A stretch of DNA of 64,000 bases from Zygaena filipendulae (GCA_907165275.2 OU015654.1:12603501-12667500), one strand, 5' to 3'; shown: positions 44,422-55,425, counted from the stretch's first letter. Translations and numbers: made by a program. The notes: generated from the letters alone by a model not told the origin.

Positions 44422-44534
44422 TAGGTACCTACCTAGTTTCGATATAACTTGCCATTATAAAGTGTAGCAGCAGTTATCGTTTAGTCAGACCGTTTTGTTG
44501 ATTGCACCACGTTTTCCAGCCAGTTGAGATACAC

Positions 44535-44575
44535 TTTGAACTTGGAACTTACCTGAAACAAAAGAAAGAGGGAGT
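44535..44575 (-). promoter_or_regulatory. Candidate recursive splice (ratchet) site
   Basis: The minus strand has a strong pyrimidine tract TCCCTCTTTCTTTTGTTTCAG directly joined to GTAAGT (junction between 44553 and 44552). This is a perfect acceptor fused to a perfect donor, the known signature of zero-length recursive splice points in long insect introns. It is on the same strand as the host gene, about 35 kb upstream of exon A. Confidence 0.45.
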
Positions 44576-45248
44576 TTTAAAATCTGATTCTTGTTTTGAA
44601 AGTTTTATTAAAAAGCAATGAATGAATAAAATTTCATAAATTTCAGGCCACAAGAACCCAAACTATAGTTTCAAAGATATAAACATAAACATAAAATTTA
44701 AGAAAAAAATTAAAACCGACTTCAAAACTGCACTACGCTAAAAAGTAAAAAAATAACATTATACCGATTTAATCCGAAAGATAAAAATGCTCGTAATCTT
44801 ATTATTGGATGTACAATACTAGTAGGTACTACCGATTTGTTTGAACTCGGTGCCAAGCCTGCTCGTGTCTGCCCGGGGGCGGACTTGGTCTATCCACCTA
44901 TTACCTATTTGACTTGGCAAAGATTTGTATTAACACAATGAGTTCATCGGATTCAGATATGGATTTAACGCCAGATTTCTATGAGAAGAGCCTAAAACAG
45001 TAGTGGAAAACCTTTTATTTGTACTTTCCTTGTATTCGCAATGAAAAGATTAAGGGTTAAAGACTTATTTAGTCCCTCGAACTATCCTCCCGTCTCGGCA
45101 CTAAATAAGTTACTTCAACCCCTAGGTTAACAATGTACCTTCCTACTATTATTATTTAGTAGGGGTTATAAAATTTAAGCATAGTCACAATGACCTATTT
45201 GGAAAACAAACTATTATATTATATGAAAGGCAAAGGCTTTATCTATTT
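44576..45248. other. Unannotated stretch
   Basis: AT-rich; AAAACCGACTTC repeat word near 44712; a small GC patch at 44850-44885. No gene. Confidence 0.3.
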
Positions 45249-45535
45249 ACTAGCTGTTCCCCGCGGTTTTACCCGCGTTAGTTTCGGAAATCCCGCCTAT
45301 ATTTTTTCTATACCTACCCTTGACAACGTGTAGGTATTTTGCATACAAATTTATTGTAGTTTCGTCCGCGTTAATTTCGGAATTCCCGTGGGAATTCCGG
45401 GATGAAAAGCAGCCTATGTCCTTTTCTGTACCCATGACAACGTGTATGCAAAATTTCGTGGCGATCGGTTGAGCGATTTAGCCGTGAAAGCGTAACAAAC
45501 AAACAAATTCACTTTCGTATTTATAATATTACTAG
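45249..45535 (-). mobile_element. Lep1-like Helitron with repeated head
   Basis: CTAGCTGTTCCCCGCGGTTT, a second head block at 45363 (GTCCGCGTTAATTTCGGAAT), then CATGACAACGTGTATGC and TATTTATAATATT. Confidence 0.7.
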
Positions 45536-45750
45536 CTATTCCCCGCGGTTTGAACAGCGATAATTTTGGAGTTCCCCCAGGAACTCTGGGATAAAAGTAC
45601 AATATGTCCTTCTCTATACCCCTGACAAAATTTCTGACGTGTGTACAAAATTTCATGATGATTGGTTGAGCCGTTAAGGCGTGAAAGCGTAACAATCGAA
45701 ACAAATAAACAAACAAACTCACTTTCGAATTTATAATAGTAAGGATTAGT
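45533..45750 (-). mobile_element. Lep1-like Helitron, tandem neighbour
   Basis: CTAGCTATTCCCCGCGGTTT follows directly on the previous copy. All blocks to AATTTATAATAGTAAGGA are present. Confidence 0.7.
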
Positions 45751-46380
45751 ATAATTATTATTAGTAAGGATTAATAGTAAAGAATATCTATTGAAGTATT
45801 AAACATTACTATATTATAAATTATATTGAACTATTTCTACTGCCGTACGGTTAGGAGCAAAGTGAGCGATTTATTTGACGAGCGGCAAAAGTGCTTGCTC
45901 GTTTTTCCTTTATTGCAACCATTACCTGACGCCCCGCGGTAATGGTATCTTCGATCTAACTGCGATATTAATACTGGACGTGTACCTGTACATTATGTGA
46001 GTTTAATGACATATTTGTTTCTTATCTGGTGTACCTATTATGTCTTGGGCAAATTATAATATCTACATAACTCTTGCGGCATCATCAGTCTAAAAAAAAT
46101 ATGTATAGGTATTTGTCAGTTTTAGCAAGTTGAGCATATTTTGTTAGCATACTTAATACGTAATATAGAATATGTGTGTGATTAATAAAGGGTTAAAAAA
46201 ATTGATTACTTACACTTTATTGATTCAGAATTATGTCTCTATCAAGGTTTTGCATTGAATTTCCTTTTTGTTAATTATTAAAAAGAGCAAAAAATTAAAA
46301 ACAAAGTACTTAGTTGAACGAATGTAACGTGATAATTGCAACCAGTATTTTATTTCGTGGCGCTGAATAGAATCCACGTT
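45751..46380. other. Unannotated stretch
   Basis: Nothing recognised. Confidence 0.3.
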
Positions 46381-46550
46381 CCAAAAATCTTTGACCTTGT
46401 GTGCCCCAAAAATCTTTACCTTTGTGTGGCCCAATGTGACCCAAAAATCTTTACTCTTGTGTGCCCTAAAAATCTTTACCCTTGTGTGGTCCAAAAAATC
46501 TTTACCCTTGTGTGGCCCAAAAGCCTTTACCCTTGGGTGCGTGGGTCACG
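46381..46550. repeat. Minisatellite, unit about 27 bp
   Basis: About six imperfect units built on CCAAAAATCTTTACCCTTGT + GTGG/GCC. Units differ by single bases and small indels. The nine-codon period gives repetitive peptides in several frames, so the open frames here are artefacts. Confidence 0.8.
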
Positions 46551-47747
46551 CACACGAAAGATTAATAATACTTAATTTTAATTTATACGGGTAAAGACGT
46601 ATGACAGACTTGTATTCAGCGCATTTTGTATTCATTGACAACACCACTTACCTGTAATGTTCCGCTGAGATGGCATTTGCATAAATACAAAAGACGAAAG
46701 TGGGTCGTTTACACGTCAATCGAATTTTACTTTATACGACGTTATGGCGTGGCGCAAGGCACAGCAGACTGACAGACGATAAATTGATTGGTTTTATTTT
46801 TTGATTGGATGTTGAAATGGAACACTAGTTCGTTTGGGAACAATAACAACCCGAGAAGAAGCTCCAACCACATAATTTCTTAGCTGGCTAAGTAAATCAC
46901 CTTAGGACGTAGGGCGTTGCTTAAAACATTTTGAGAATGATGTAAACTGTAAAAGTATATGGTGCGATAACAGAATAGTTAATACGAGTAGATAAGGCTT
47001 TTCTTAAAGATTTCAATCAGTTTTGTAATCTACTAGTAAATTTATAATATTGTTATTAAATCCCATAAATTGTTTTCCTTTATTTTTTGATACTAGGTAT
47101 ACGTAAAAATTTAAGCCTGGCAAGACACAAAAGTAAACACTAGAAGTGGCGCTAAAATTTTATTCTCAACGTGCTAAAAGAGATGTTTGAATAAATTAAC
47201 AGTTAAATTGTGCTTACATCAGTTCGTGTGATACTTAGGTGTGTTTGTATGTTTCTTTTGACGACATGCATGGAACGTGACGATTCAATTATAAAGTGGG
47301 ATTTGACAAGACACGTGAAGAAAATCAGACACGGTCCCAACACACTTAGATAAGTGTTAGGTACCTATAGAATGTTACCCCGCTACCGCTTTTACGTTGA
47401 ACCAGGCCTTGATCATTATAGAATTTTTATCCGCTCCCGCTTTTACGTTATACCATGAGCCTTCTCAGGTTGATATGACGGCTTTTATCAGGTATTGTTT
47501 GGCGTTTTACGGCCTTCGGAAATCGGGGGCGGAGCGCGCGAGTATAAGGAATAGTGGGCCAATGTTTAAACAGTACGCCGTTAAATAGAAGTAGATATAG
47601 GGTTAACGTCGTCGCTCGCAGCTCGATGGCATCCAGGAAAAGATTGAGGTGAATGACAGACCAAACATTTTTGTGTTTTTCCAGCAAAGAAAATTTCCAA
47701 CCCATATTTTATTGTCTTGGTTTGTGTGATCTTGGTATTTATTTGTT
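46551..47747. other. Unannotated stretch
   Basis: A TATAAAG word on the minus strand near 46735, and AG|GTAAGT at 46652/46651 (minus). CGCTCCCGCTTTTACGTT-like word repeated at 47380 and 47432. No gene recognised. Confidence 0.35.
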
Positions 47748-47748
47748 T

Positions 47749-47815
47749 ACTAGCCCTTCCCTGCGGTTTCACTCGCGTTAATTTCGAAGTTCCCGGGAGC
47801 ACTTATTTCGGGGTT
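47749..47815 (-). mobile_element. Helitron 3' fragment
   Basis: CTAGCCCTTCCCTGCGGTTT and CGCGTTAATTTCGAAGTTCC, then lost. Confidence 0.55.
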
Positions 47816-47879
47816 ATTGGTTTAAAAGGAACGGTGACTACACGTGAAATCACGCTAACCAGCTATATATTATGTATAA

Positions 47880-48034
47880 AGAGGTAAAGTTTGGAGGGGA
47901 GTAATCTCTTGATCTACAAAACCGATTTTGAAAATTATTTCACTTATATAGGAAGCTACAGTGATCCTGACTGATATAGGGTACTTTGCGGGAACTCAGA
48001 AATTACCGGGGATGCAACCGCGGGGGACAGCTAG
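47880..48034 (+). mobile_element. Helitron, 43318 subfamily
   Basis: AAACCGATTTTGAAAATTAT, GAAGCTACAGTGATCCTGAC, ATAGGGTACTTTGCGGGAAC, end GGGGGACAGCTAG. Confidence 0.6.
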
Positions 48035-49130
48035 TCTAAACTAAAAGCATTATTTATTTTTCCAAGAGAATATTTTTTTATCCCATCTAGCCGTATTCAA
48101 GTTTTAGTGCTAAGAAAAGCAGTATTGATAAAGCACCGGATTTCTTATTTACGAAGCGATGGTATTTTGTTTTTTTTTTCTACTCATAATTTATTTTGTG
48201 CCATTTTGTAAAGACACATCCATCCATTTGTGCCATTTTGTGCACATCACAGCATTGGATAATATTATAATGATCTACAGTTAATCAGTAAGTACATCTA
48301 AGTACAACTTGCTTATCATTTAATATAATACATTTATTATTGTTATAAAAAAGAAATAAAAATCCTTTCTAAAGGTTTAATGAATGAAAGTTTTTCACAA
48401 AAAGCTGCCAGTCCACTTCATAATAAAGTGAGCGAACTTTTTTCTAGTTTATGTAGGTAGGTCCTACAGCATTGAATTAAAGAAATAGGCGGTCAAGTGC
48501 AAAATGGTTTGTGAGGGTTGAATTATTCTTTTTTATGGCTTTTGAGAGCATCTGTACCGAAACCGCTTATTCAATCGTTGCATGAGAATTCTTTCATTGA
48601 ATAATATTTGAACAGAACAATATTTTAGATCTAATCGCTATTTGAAATAAAAAAAAACGTGTGCGTGGCTTTTATATAAACTTATTATTATTAAGAAAAC
48701 ATAATTAATTATTTGTAAAACGTAGTAAAATTCTTTTCATGAAAAGAGCTAGGCGTTAGTGGTTAGGCTGTCTAATAATAGTTAAGTACATCTCAAGTAC
48801 ATCTCAAGTCTCAACTAAGTGAAGAAGCGGCCGGAGCTGACTACGAGTTAAAGGCTGTGAATAATGTGCAACATAAAAACTAGAGTTCTCTAACCTACTT
48901 CGTGGGAGCTACACTTTATTATATACCTAGCACATAGATGGAACGAATACCTTTCTCTTTTAAAAGCCTTTTTTAAGGCCTAACTAAATAACAAATACAG
49001 ACAATTTATCAGGGTGCACACACGCAAGAAGTGAAACAAAAAAAAAAATTAAACCGCGAGATTCGAACCGGCCAAGCAACGGTCAACTTAGCCATTAGGT
49101 AGGTACAGGTAGGTAGGTACCTACTTATAT
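48035..49130. other. Unannotated stretch
   Basis: No gene. Near 49045-49085 a B-box-like GGTTCGAATCTC (minus) followed by T-runs marks a probable SINE remnant. Confidence 0.35.
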
Positions 49131-49358
49131 GGACATAGATAAGCAATAGTGTGTTAACCTACACTGGAGAAATTTTGAGTAAATCGTGTTTTAAAATTAT
49201 AGCGTCATTTTTTGTCAACATTTTTTTATGTTCAATATTTAGTTACATATTTAAACAATGTAATAAGGTAATTAAAAAACGTCATCTATTTCTCAATAAA
49301 TCGTTTTGAATCATTAACTTAATTTTGTGGGTTAACATGTTATTGCTTATCTGCGTCC
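49131..49358. mobile_element. MITE family B, copy 3
   Basis: GGACATAGATAAGCAATAGT to TATTGCTTATCTGCGTCC. Flanks ATAT and ATTT differ at one base. A 10-bp stretch (AAACACATA region) is deleted relative to the other copies. Confidence 0.75.
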
Positions 49359-50059
49359 ATTTATCGTTATGAATTATTTTAAGGTTGGTTGGTATAGATA
49401 CTTGTGTATTTTATAATACAAGCAACGTGTAAATTTTTTGCGTATAGGTAGATACCTAAATGTAAAAAAAAAACCCTATTGGTATTATTAAGGTTCTGAT
49501 ATAACTTTTTTAGTTCTTTTTTCTAATTGAACGGTTAGACATTGTTTAAAAAGTTGATAATTTTTTTTTTATAAAATTCCAAAAATGCTCCAGATAGAAT
49601 GTTCTTGATTCTGAATATTTACTATCTAACAAGTCCGCTCTAACTAATCCTCCCGTTTGTAATCCGGGACCGCGTTCGGAGCAATACAAATTATGTTTGT
49701 CTATGTACTTGCTACTAAGACGAGTCTGTTTTGGTAAACTAAACAAAACGAACAAACTCGACTTAACTCGCCGTCCATCGACACGAGATTAAATACGACC
49801 GGGGTCCGGGACCGAAGTGGAAGTCGAAAGGCAGTTGTTCTCAAACATAGACAGAAAGAAAGATTTCGTTATTAAGCAAAATGGGACAAACAACACAAAT
49901 AAACACACGAACAATATAAATGAATTTTTTTTAATATTATTAAAGAATAGATAACAAAATAAAACTAAACAGAAGAAACAATATCATATTATTATCCCCT
50001 TGTCTGTTGACCCCGCGTCAAGAAATTCTCTCGCACTCTCTACCTTTCTCTTCCTCTCT
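49359..50059. other. Unannotated AT-rich stretch
   Basis: No gene or repeat recognised. Confidence 0.3.
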
Positions 50060-50213
50060 CCCTCTAACGTAGGTTGCCTATGAAAATATTGCTCTTAGCA
50101 ATATAGGTCACCTAAATTGTACGTACCTACTATGTAACTGTGTCTTTGTAATATGTGTTTTCTTACTGTGTGCGTGCAATAAAGTATATTTGATTTGATT
50201 TGATTTGATTTGA
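50060..50213 (+). mobile_element. LINE 3' end with (ATTTG)n tail
   Basis: GCTCTTAGCAATATAG hairpin, GTGCGTGCAATAAAGTATAT and then GATTT tandem units (50188-50212). CR1-type 3' end by its tail. Confidence 0.6.
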
Positions 50214-50255
50214 AGAAATTATACTTGATTTATTTGGCTCTAGGAAAAATGACTG

Positions 50256-50545
50256 TTTCCGGGGTATAAAAATCAAAATCCTATTAAGTCCGTCAGTTAG
50301 ATAATAAAATATGATAGGCAACTATTTTTTCTTTTTCAAATTATTGAAAAATACTAAGATAAAATGCATTAAGGTTAAGAGTTATAATTGCTATAAAATG
50401 TAGCGCGGCGTGACGCACGCGACATTTTGAGTTAATGTATCTCTGTTGTTTTTACATTAGCTACGTAAAAATAATACGTGTCCAAAATTTTTTATTAATC
50501 TAAAAGACGGACTAAAATCTAAAATTTGGTTGACAAGCCAATTAT
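50256..50545 (-). mobile_element. MITE family A, copy 6 (old)
   Basis: GGGGTATAAAAATCAAAATC, AAGTCCGTCAGTTAGATAAT, ACGTGTCCAAAATTTTTTAT, TCTAAAAGACGGACTAAAAT. The TGACGTCA sites are mutated. Confidence 0.65.
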
Positions 50546-51270
50546 TGCAAAACACGTCAATGTTATTTTATGCCATGGATTTGATTCTCGGATTATTTTT
50601 TATGAATGATGAATCCACAATTTTCTAGTCTGGTAATAAGAGAATATAATATAGAATTATATATTTTTTTACACAATTGTGTAAAAAACTTATATGTTTT
50701 CCACCATACAAAATTAGTATTGCTAAGTGTGAGATCCAGAAGGTCGGTGTGGGAGTTTTATTATCCCATTCTTTTAAAAATAATATAAGTATGAATGAAA
50801 TCGAGTATAAATTTGATTTTTTAAATTTTTTTAAACAAAATGTGTTGAGCATATCTTATAAAACGTCAAATCTTTCATTACACTTACTAAGTATATTCGA
50901 TAAGATGAATTTGTCGCATTTTCGAATTTTTTGAAAGTTAGGTAAGTACTTATATTAAATTATAATATTTTTAACGTAATTTTCATGGTCAAACCTCATC
51001 TCTCAAAAAATAATTAAGTTAAAATACAATTTATTTAAGTAATTTATAGTTTCTATTTTGCTTCCCACTAACTACAGGATCCCTTTCACCTAGTCGCCGC
51101 CCACAGGGGGCGGTGGCTTGCACTTTGAGAAACTTTTAACTGGATTCCAGGGTCTTTAACGAGAGTGCTAATTGATGCTCAGACTTAACTCGCTCGCTAT
51201 TGCTTGTAAAAACGAGAGGTTTGTCCTAGAACCTAGTACGTTTGTGAAGTAGTAATGAAAAGGTATGAAG
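50546..51270. other. Unannotated AT-rich stretch
   Basis: Overlapping short frames at 50606-50934, without motifs. A small GC patch near 51090. No gene called. Confidence 0.35.
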
Positions 51271-51272
51271 TA

Positions 51273-51866
51273 AAGGGTCTTTCAATAAGGACGGGTCGAT
51301 TTTGACATGAAATAAAAAAGGCCGTGTGTGAGATTTTAACGATTTTTTTTTTTATTTGAAAGAGCTATATATGCCATTATGTGTGGAAAATCACATCGTT
51401 TAAATGTCCGCCGCGGCTTCTCACGGTGGCACGAATTCGAGTTGTCCAATGTTCAACAACTCTGCCGCATAGTTCGGGTTGAATTTCAGCGATAGCCTGA
51501 GCTATGTTGACTTTAAGGGCATCGGTCGATTGTGGCTTATTGGTATAGACCTGCGACTTAAGAAAACCCCACAAAAAAAAGTCTAAAGGTGATAAGTCGA
51601 ATTTGGCCACCAAACGTTGGAGAGTCGACTTTGAAGGACCACCTCGTCTGCCGTAAAATGGGCGCAATGCACGTAACGTTTGCACTAACGAACACTCATT
51701 TTGGTAATACATTTTTAACATTTGGACGTGTTGCTCAACCGTGTAACTTGCCATGGTGATTTGGCATTACTAACTGAATAAAAAAATATAGGTTAGAAAG
51801 ACGACGTTAAAACAACATGGCCGCCACAGGCTGCCAACATCGACCCGTCCCTATTGAAAGACCCTT
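51273..51866 (-). mobile_element. Internally deleted mariner-like transposon
   Basis: Terminal inverted repeats AAGGGTCTTTCAATA(A/G)GG and onward (about 28 bp), TA on both sides (51271-51272, 51867-51868). 594 bp, with a shortened transposase frame inside. Confidence 0.85.
51377..51754 (-). CDS. Mariner-like transposase, in-frame internal deletion
   Basis: 125 codons. Residues 1-51 are the N-terminal DNA-binding helix-turn-helix (MASYTVEQHVQMLKMYY, KSTLQRLVAKF). From about residue 52 the frame jumps to the end of the catalytic domain (DLSPLDFFLWGFLKS, region of the third catalytic Asp). The segment with the first two catalytic Asp residues is missing, so it cannot cut DNA. The frame is nevertheless open from ATG to stop. 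Known family: a DUF4817-type N-terminus with an IS630/mariner-type nuclease. Inferred: at most a DNA-binding remnant. Confidence 0.75.
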   Translation of the reverse strand: MASYTVEQHVQMLKMYYQNECSLVQTLRALRPFYGRRGGPSKSTLQRLVAKFDLSPLDFFLWGFLKSQVYTNKPQSTDALKVNIAQAIAEIQPELCGRVVEHWTTRIRATVRSRGGHLNDVIFHT

Positions 51867-52065
51867 TACTATGTCTAAACAATTGAACACTATATCGAAA
51901 GGTCACTCCTGTTCTTCGATATGATAATACTGTTTCAATAAAACTTGGACCTCAAACGATGAATGATCATTCAAATACAGCAAATATAATATCATAGAGA
52001 GCTAAGAGATACTGTAAGAGAAAAACTTATCGTCTACTTAGTATATTATGATGTTTTTTATTGTA

Positions 52066-52337
52066 TTGTGTTTGTATGATATTTGTTTGTTTGTTACGCT
52101 TTCACGACTTAAGTACTCGACTGATCATCGTGAAATTTTATATAAATGTTGTCAGGGATACAGACAAGGACAAGGGTACTTTTGTCTCGGAATTCCCGAG
52201 GGAACTTCGAAATTAACGCGGGTGGCACTATGCTTTAAATTTTGCATACTATACACATTGGACACAGTAAAGAATGTAGGGCATTTCATGCCGGAATTGC
52301 TGCGGAATCTCCGAAGTTAACGCGGGCTGTTCGCTAG
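52066..52337 (+). mobile_element. Lep1-like Helitron, tandem body
   Basis: TTTGTTTGTTACGCTTTCAC, GGAATTCCCGAGGGAACTTC, then a second 3' half (GCCGGAATTGCTGCGGAATC) and end GGGCTGTTCGCTAG. Confidence 0.65.
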
Positions 52338-52420
52338 TAAGCAAGCAATATGGTAGACTTATTCCTACAGTTAAATAGCAAAGAAGTTAGTTAAAGTTCC
52401 TTCTCGGATGAGGCTTTACT

Positions 52421-52540
52421 ATATTTATTTATTTATTTAAAGAACTTTATTACACATTTATGTACAAAAGGCGGACTTAATGCCTAAGCCATTCTCTACC
52501 AGTCAACCTTTTGGCTAGGGGATAGTTTAGTGACATTAGG
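52421..52540 (-). mobile_element. LINE 3' end with (ATTT)n tail
   Basis: Reverse of the end at 4183: ATTTATTTATTTATTTAAAG, then TTTATGTACAAAAGGCGGAC and CCAGTCAACCTTTTGGCTAG. Confidence 0.65.
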
Positions 52541-53616
52541 TACACAGAAAATAAATTAAAATAAAGAAATAAAAAAATAAAGCAGATACATACATAACAT
52601 ACTAAATACATACATACACACATAAATACATAGATAAACACTAAATACATACACACATAATCATATGCATATTACATTATTTATTACATACTATATTACA
52701 GTTTAATATAAGGGAAGACTCTGATGTCTATAATACAGACCTAGTTTAGACATCAGTTGTAATAGTTACATGTAGCATTCCTCATTAGACTGTGATGCTT
52801 AAAGTTTTTATTTTATGATCTTGCATGACTGTGTATTACTATTGTATTGATAATCTTGTTTTCTAAATAAATAAAATTATTATTATCATATTATTATTAT
52901 TCCTAGTTACATTTTAACTGGTGTTTGTACATAATAAGTATACAATAATATTAGGTATATTATATAATGTAAAGTACCACGTGCCATAGTATTCAGAGCT
53001 ACGGCCAACGAGTTTCTCTAATGAACTGCTTTACTATTATAATTAATGCTTAAATTCTAGTTCGTCAGCGCAATCAAGTGCCCTCGGATGCTCCAGTGCA
53101 GCTTTGACTGGAGATTTTTAGTATTTGGAGCAATTAACTGATGCTTAACGTTGTAGAATGCTCTTAAAGCGGGTCAAGTTAACGATGGAATAAAATATAA
53201 TAATACAAAAGGAGATGTAGAATCAAAGTTTTCCGTCATATTATAGGCCTTTTTACTCTAATACATTTAGTAATAACAATATAAACTCTCAATACTGTGA
53301 TATATTAAATATAGTATATCTCATAGTATATAGTAAATCTTTGTGTTGTGTCAAATAAAGTTTTTAAAAATACAAAAGACAACTGACTTTGCATACAAAA
53401 GAGTGTCAAAACAAAAAAAATAATATTTTGAAGCCTGAGCCGAATCTAAAAATTGTATTGTTCAAGAATACGAGTTTGAATACAAATCAGAAGTTCATTT
53501 GAACTTTTGGATCTTTCATTTAAAACAATATACCTAAATTACCTGCATCGGTCTAGACTCTAGTGGTTCTTAGTTTTTCAAACTACAAAATAATTTGTTT
53601 TACTTAATACTTGCTA
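52541..53616. other. Simple-sequence and AT-rich stretch
   Basis: Imperfect TACATACA/ATACACAC repeats at 52580-52680, ATTATT repeats at 52870-52910. No gene. Confidence 0.45.
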
Positions 53617-53979
53617 ATCCATACAAATATCATATTACAAATATATAAAGTAACTCTCGTTGTTTATCTGTTACACGGACTTGTATGTTAGGTACCTTTT
53701 CACTCCTAAACTACTCAACCGATCATCATGAAAGCATACATGTTGTCAGGGCTTTAGGGGTATAATATAAAAAAGACATAGGGTACTTGTCCTAATTAAT
53801 ATAAAAAAGACATAGGGTACTTGTCCCGCGGCAACTCCAAAATTAACGTCGGGTGGAATCGCGCAAAATTTTGCGTACACGTTTTCAGGGGTACAGAGAA
53901 GGCAGTTGGGTATTCTTTATACTACAATTGCCGCGGGAACACCGAAATTAACGGGGCTGAAAAAGCAAGAAACGGCTAG
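53617..53979 (+). mobile_element. Lep1-like Helitron with internal duplications
   Basis: TCCATACAAATATCATATTA start, CCGATCATCATGAAAGC. The block AAAAAAGACATAGGGTACTT is repeated in tandem (near 53769 and 53805), and the 3' half is repeated before AAACGGCTAG. Confidence 0.65.
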
Positions 53980-54086
53980 TGTTTTCGATATAAATCTAGA
54001 AGCAAACGACTGAGCATTAGCTGCGGCCTGCGACGCGTGTCGCCAGCCGCCACGCACGTCGCTCAAAACACGCGATAACTTAACTG

Positions 54087-54654
54087 GGCCCTTATTCACT
54101 ACGACCAAAACACGTCGCGTTATGATAAAGCGACACAAAAATTGTTTTTCGGTCGTACTCAAAGAAGTTTCACTTTAAAAATACACGCACATTTACGACG
54201 TGTCTTATGAAATTAATCAATCCCTACTTATATTATATTCTAAATGCGAAAGGAACTCTGTCTGTCTGTCTGCCACCCTTTGACGCCTTAACGGCTCAAC
54301 CGATCCTCATGAAATTTCGCATGCACGTTGTCAGGGGTACAGAAACGGACATAGGGTACTTTTTACCACAGAGTTCTCGCAGTCACTCAGAAATTAACGT
54401 GGATGAATCTGCAATAAATTTTGCATATCTACTACACGTCGTCGTAGGGGCCTTCTCTACACGTTGTCAGAGGCAAAAGGAATATAGTTTAGTTTTATCC
54501 CAGAATTCCCGCGGGAACTCCTGAGTTAACGTGGATGAAACTGCGGGGAACAGCTAGTTTCTAATATTTTATCATCTAGAGCGTTTGGGATTGTGTTTTC
54601 GGGACGCGTTTACCGTAAGGTAATGAATATTTTTGGTCATAGTGAATCAGGGCC
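54087..54654 (+). mobile_element. MITE family F, complete, with nested Helitron
   Basis: GGCCCTTATTCACTACGACC and its imperfect inverse at the right (17 of 20 match). Host element split by the Helitron at 54217-54557. Confidence 0.75.
54217..54557 (+). mobile_element. Lep1-like Helitron, boundaries fixed by an empty site
   Basis: TCAATCCCTACTTATATTAT to GGGGAACAGCTAG (341 bp, with a second body half inside). Removing it restores ATTAATTTCTAATATTTT, as found uninterrupted at about 30620. Insertion was exactly between A and T. Confidence 0.85.
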
Positions 54655-55007
54655 ATGCTATGTGATAATTGGGTTTGTTATAGAATTATTATGATTAAAC
54701 GCAATATATTCCGGTCGATACTTAAGGTTATGATCTGAAAAATCGTTATGTACAACAATCTGCGTTACGATAATGCACATTTGGCGAATGATGCCTTGCC
54801 TATCTTATTATTAATGGGAGTTGTACCCGAGCACTATATAGGATAACAGTAGTGTTAAATTAAATAGAGGAGATGAAAGATAGATAAAGGCATCTAGATA
54901 GGGAAGTAAGTAGGAGGACAGAGCGACCACTACCAGCGTAAGTAGTACGGGACCTATGTTGAAGGGTTGTGTCATGTTCTCGTAAAATCAATATTATAAT
55001 TGCACAT

Positions 55008-55225
55008 ATTGAGAAATAGTGTGTTAACCCACACTATAAAATTTTTGAGTAAATCGTGTTCTAAAATCATATCGCCCAATTCTTAAATTATGATATCAAC
55101 CTTTTTTATGTTTAACATTTTGTTGGTATTAAATCAATGTTAAAAGGTAAACTCATAATTAAAAAGCGTTCTATAACTCTCAATAAGGCGTTCTGTACCT
55201 ATCAATAACTTAATTTTGTGTTTAT
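55008..55225 (+). mobile_element. MITE family B, copy 4 (old)
   Basis: AATAGTGTGTTAACCCACAC, TTTTTGAGTAAATCGTG and CTCTCAATAAGGCGTTCTG. Both termini eroded. Confidence 0.6.
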
Positions 55226-55259
55226 CGGCTTTAAATTTTCGTTACAATTTATTGACTTT

Positions 55260-55425
55260 TGAGAACCCTATAGAAAGAATTCTGACAAAAAGTACCTTAT
55301 CTCATTTTTTATTTTCCCTTAAGAGGTACAAAAGGTATGCAAAACTTCATGTCAGTTGAGTAGTTAAGGAGTGAAAAGCTAGCAGACAGACAGGGTCACT
55401 TTCGGATTATAATATTCATATAGAA
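55260..55425 (-). mobile_element. Lep1-like Helitron remnant
   Basis: ACAAAAAGTACCTTATCTCA, GTATGCAAAACTTCATGTCA and CAGACAGACAGGGTCACTTT. Confidence 0.5.

Noticed and set aside
44480..44552. Terminal exon of a serine-protease-like gene (VYLNWLENVV then stop, after a strong acceptor)
   Set aside because: Only 23 codons, no GDSGGP-type exon found upstream. The perfect donor fused to the acceptor fits a recursive splice point better.
49045..49090. tRNA-like B box GGTTCGAATCTC followed by T-run
   Set aside because: The A-box-like word is too close for a tRNA; at best a SINE remnant.
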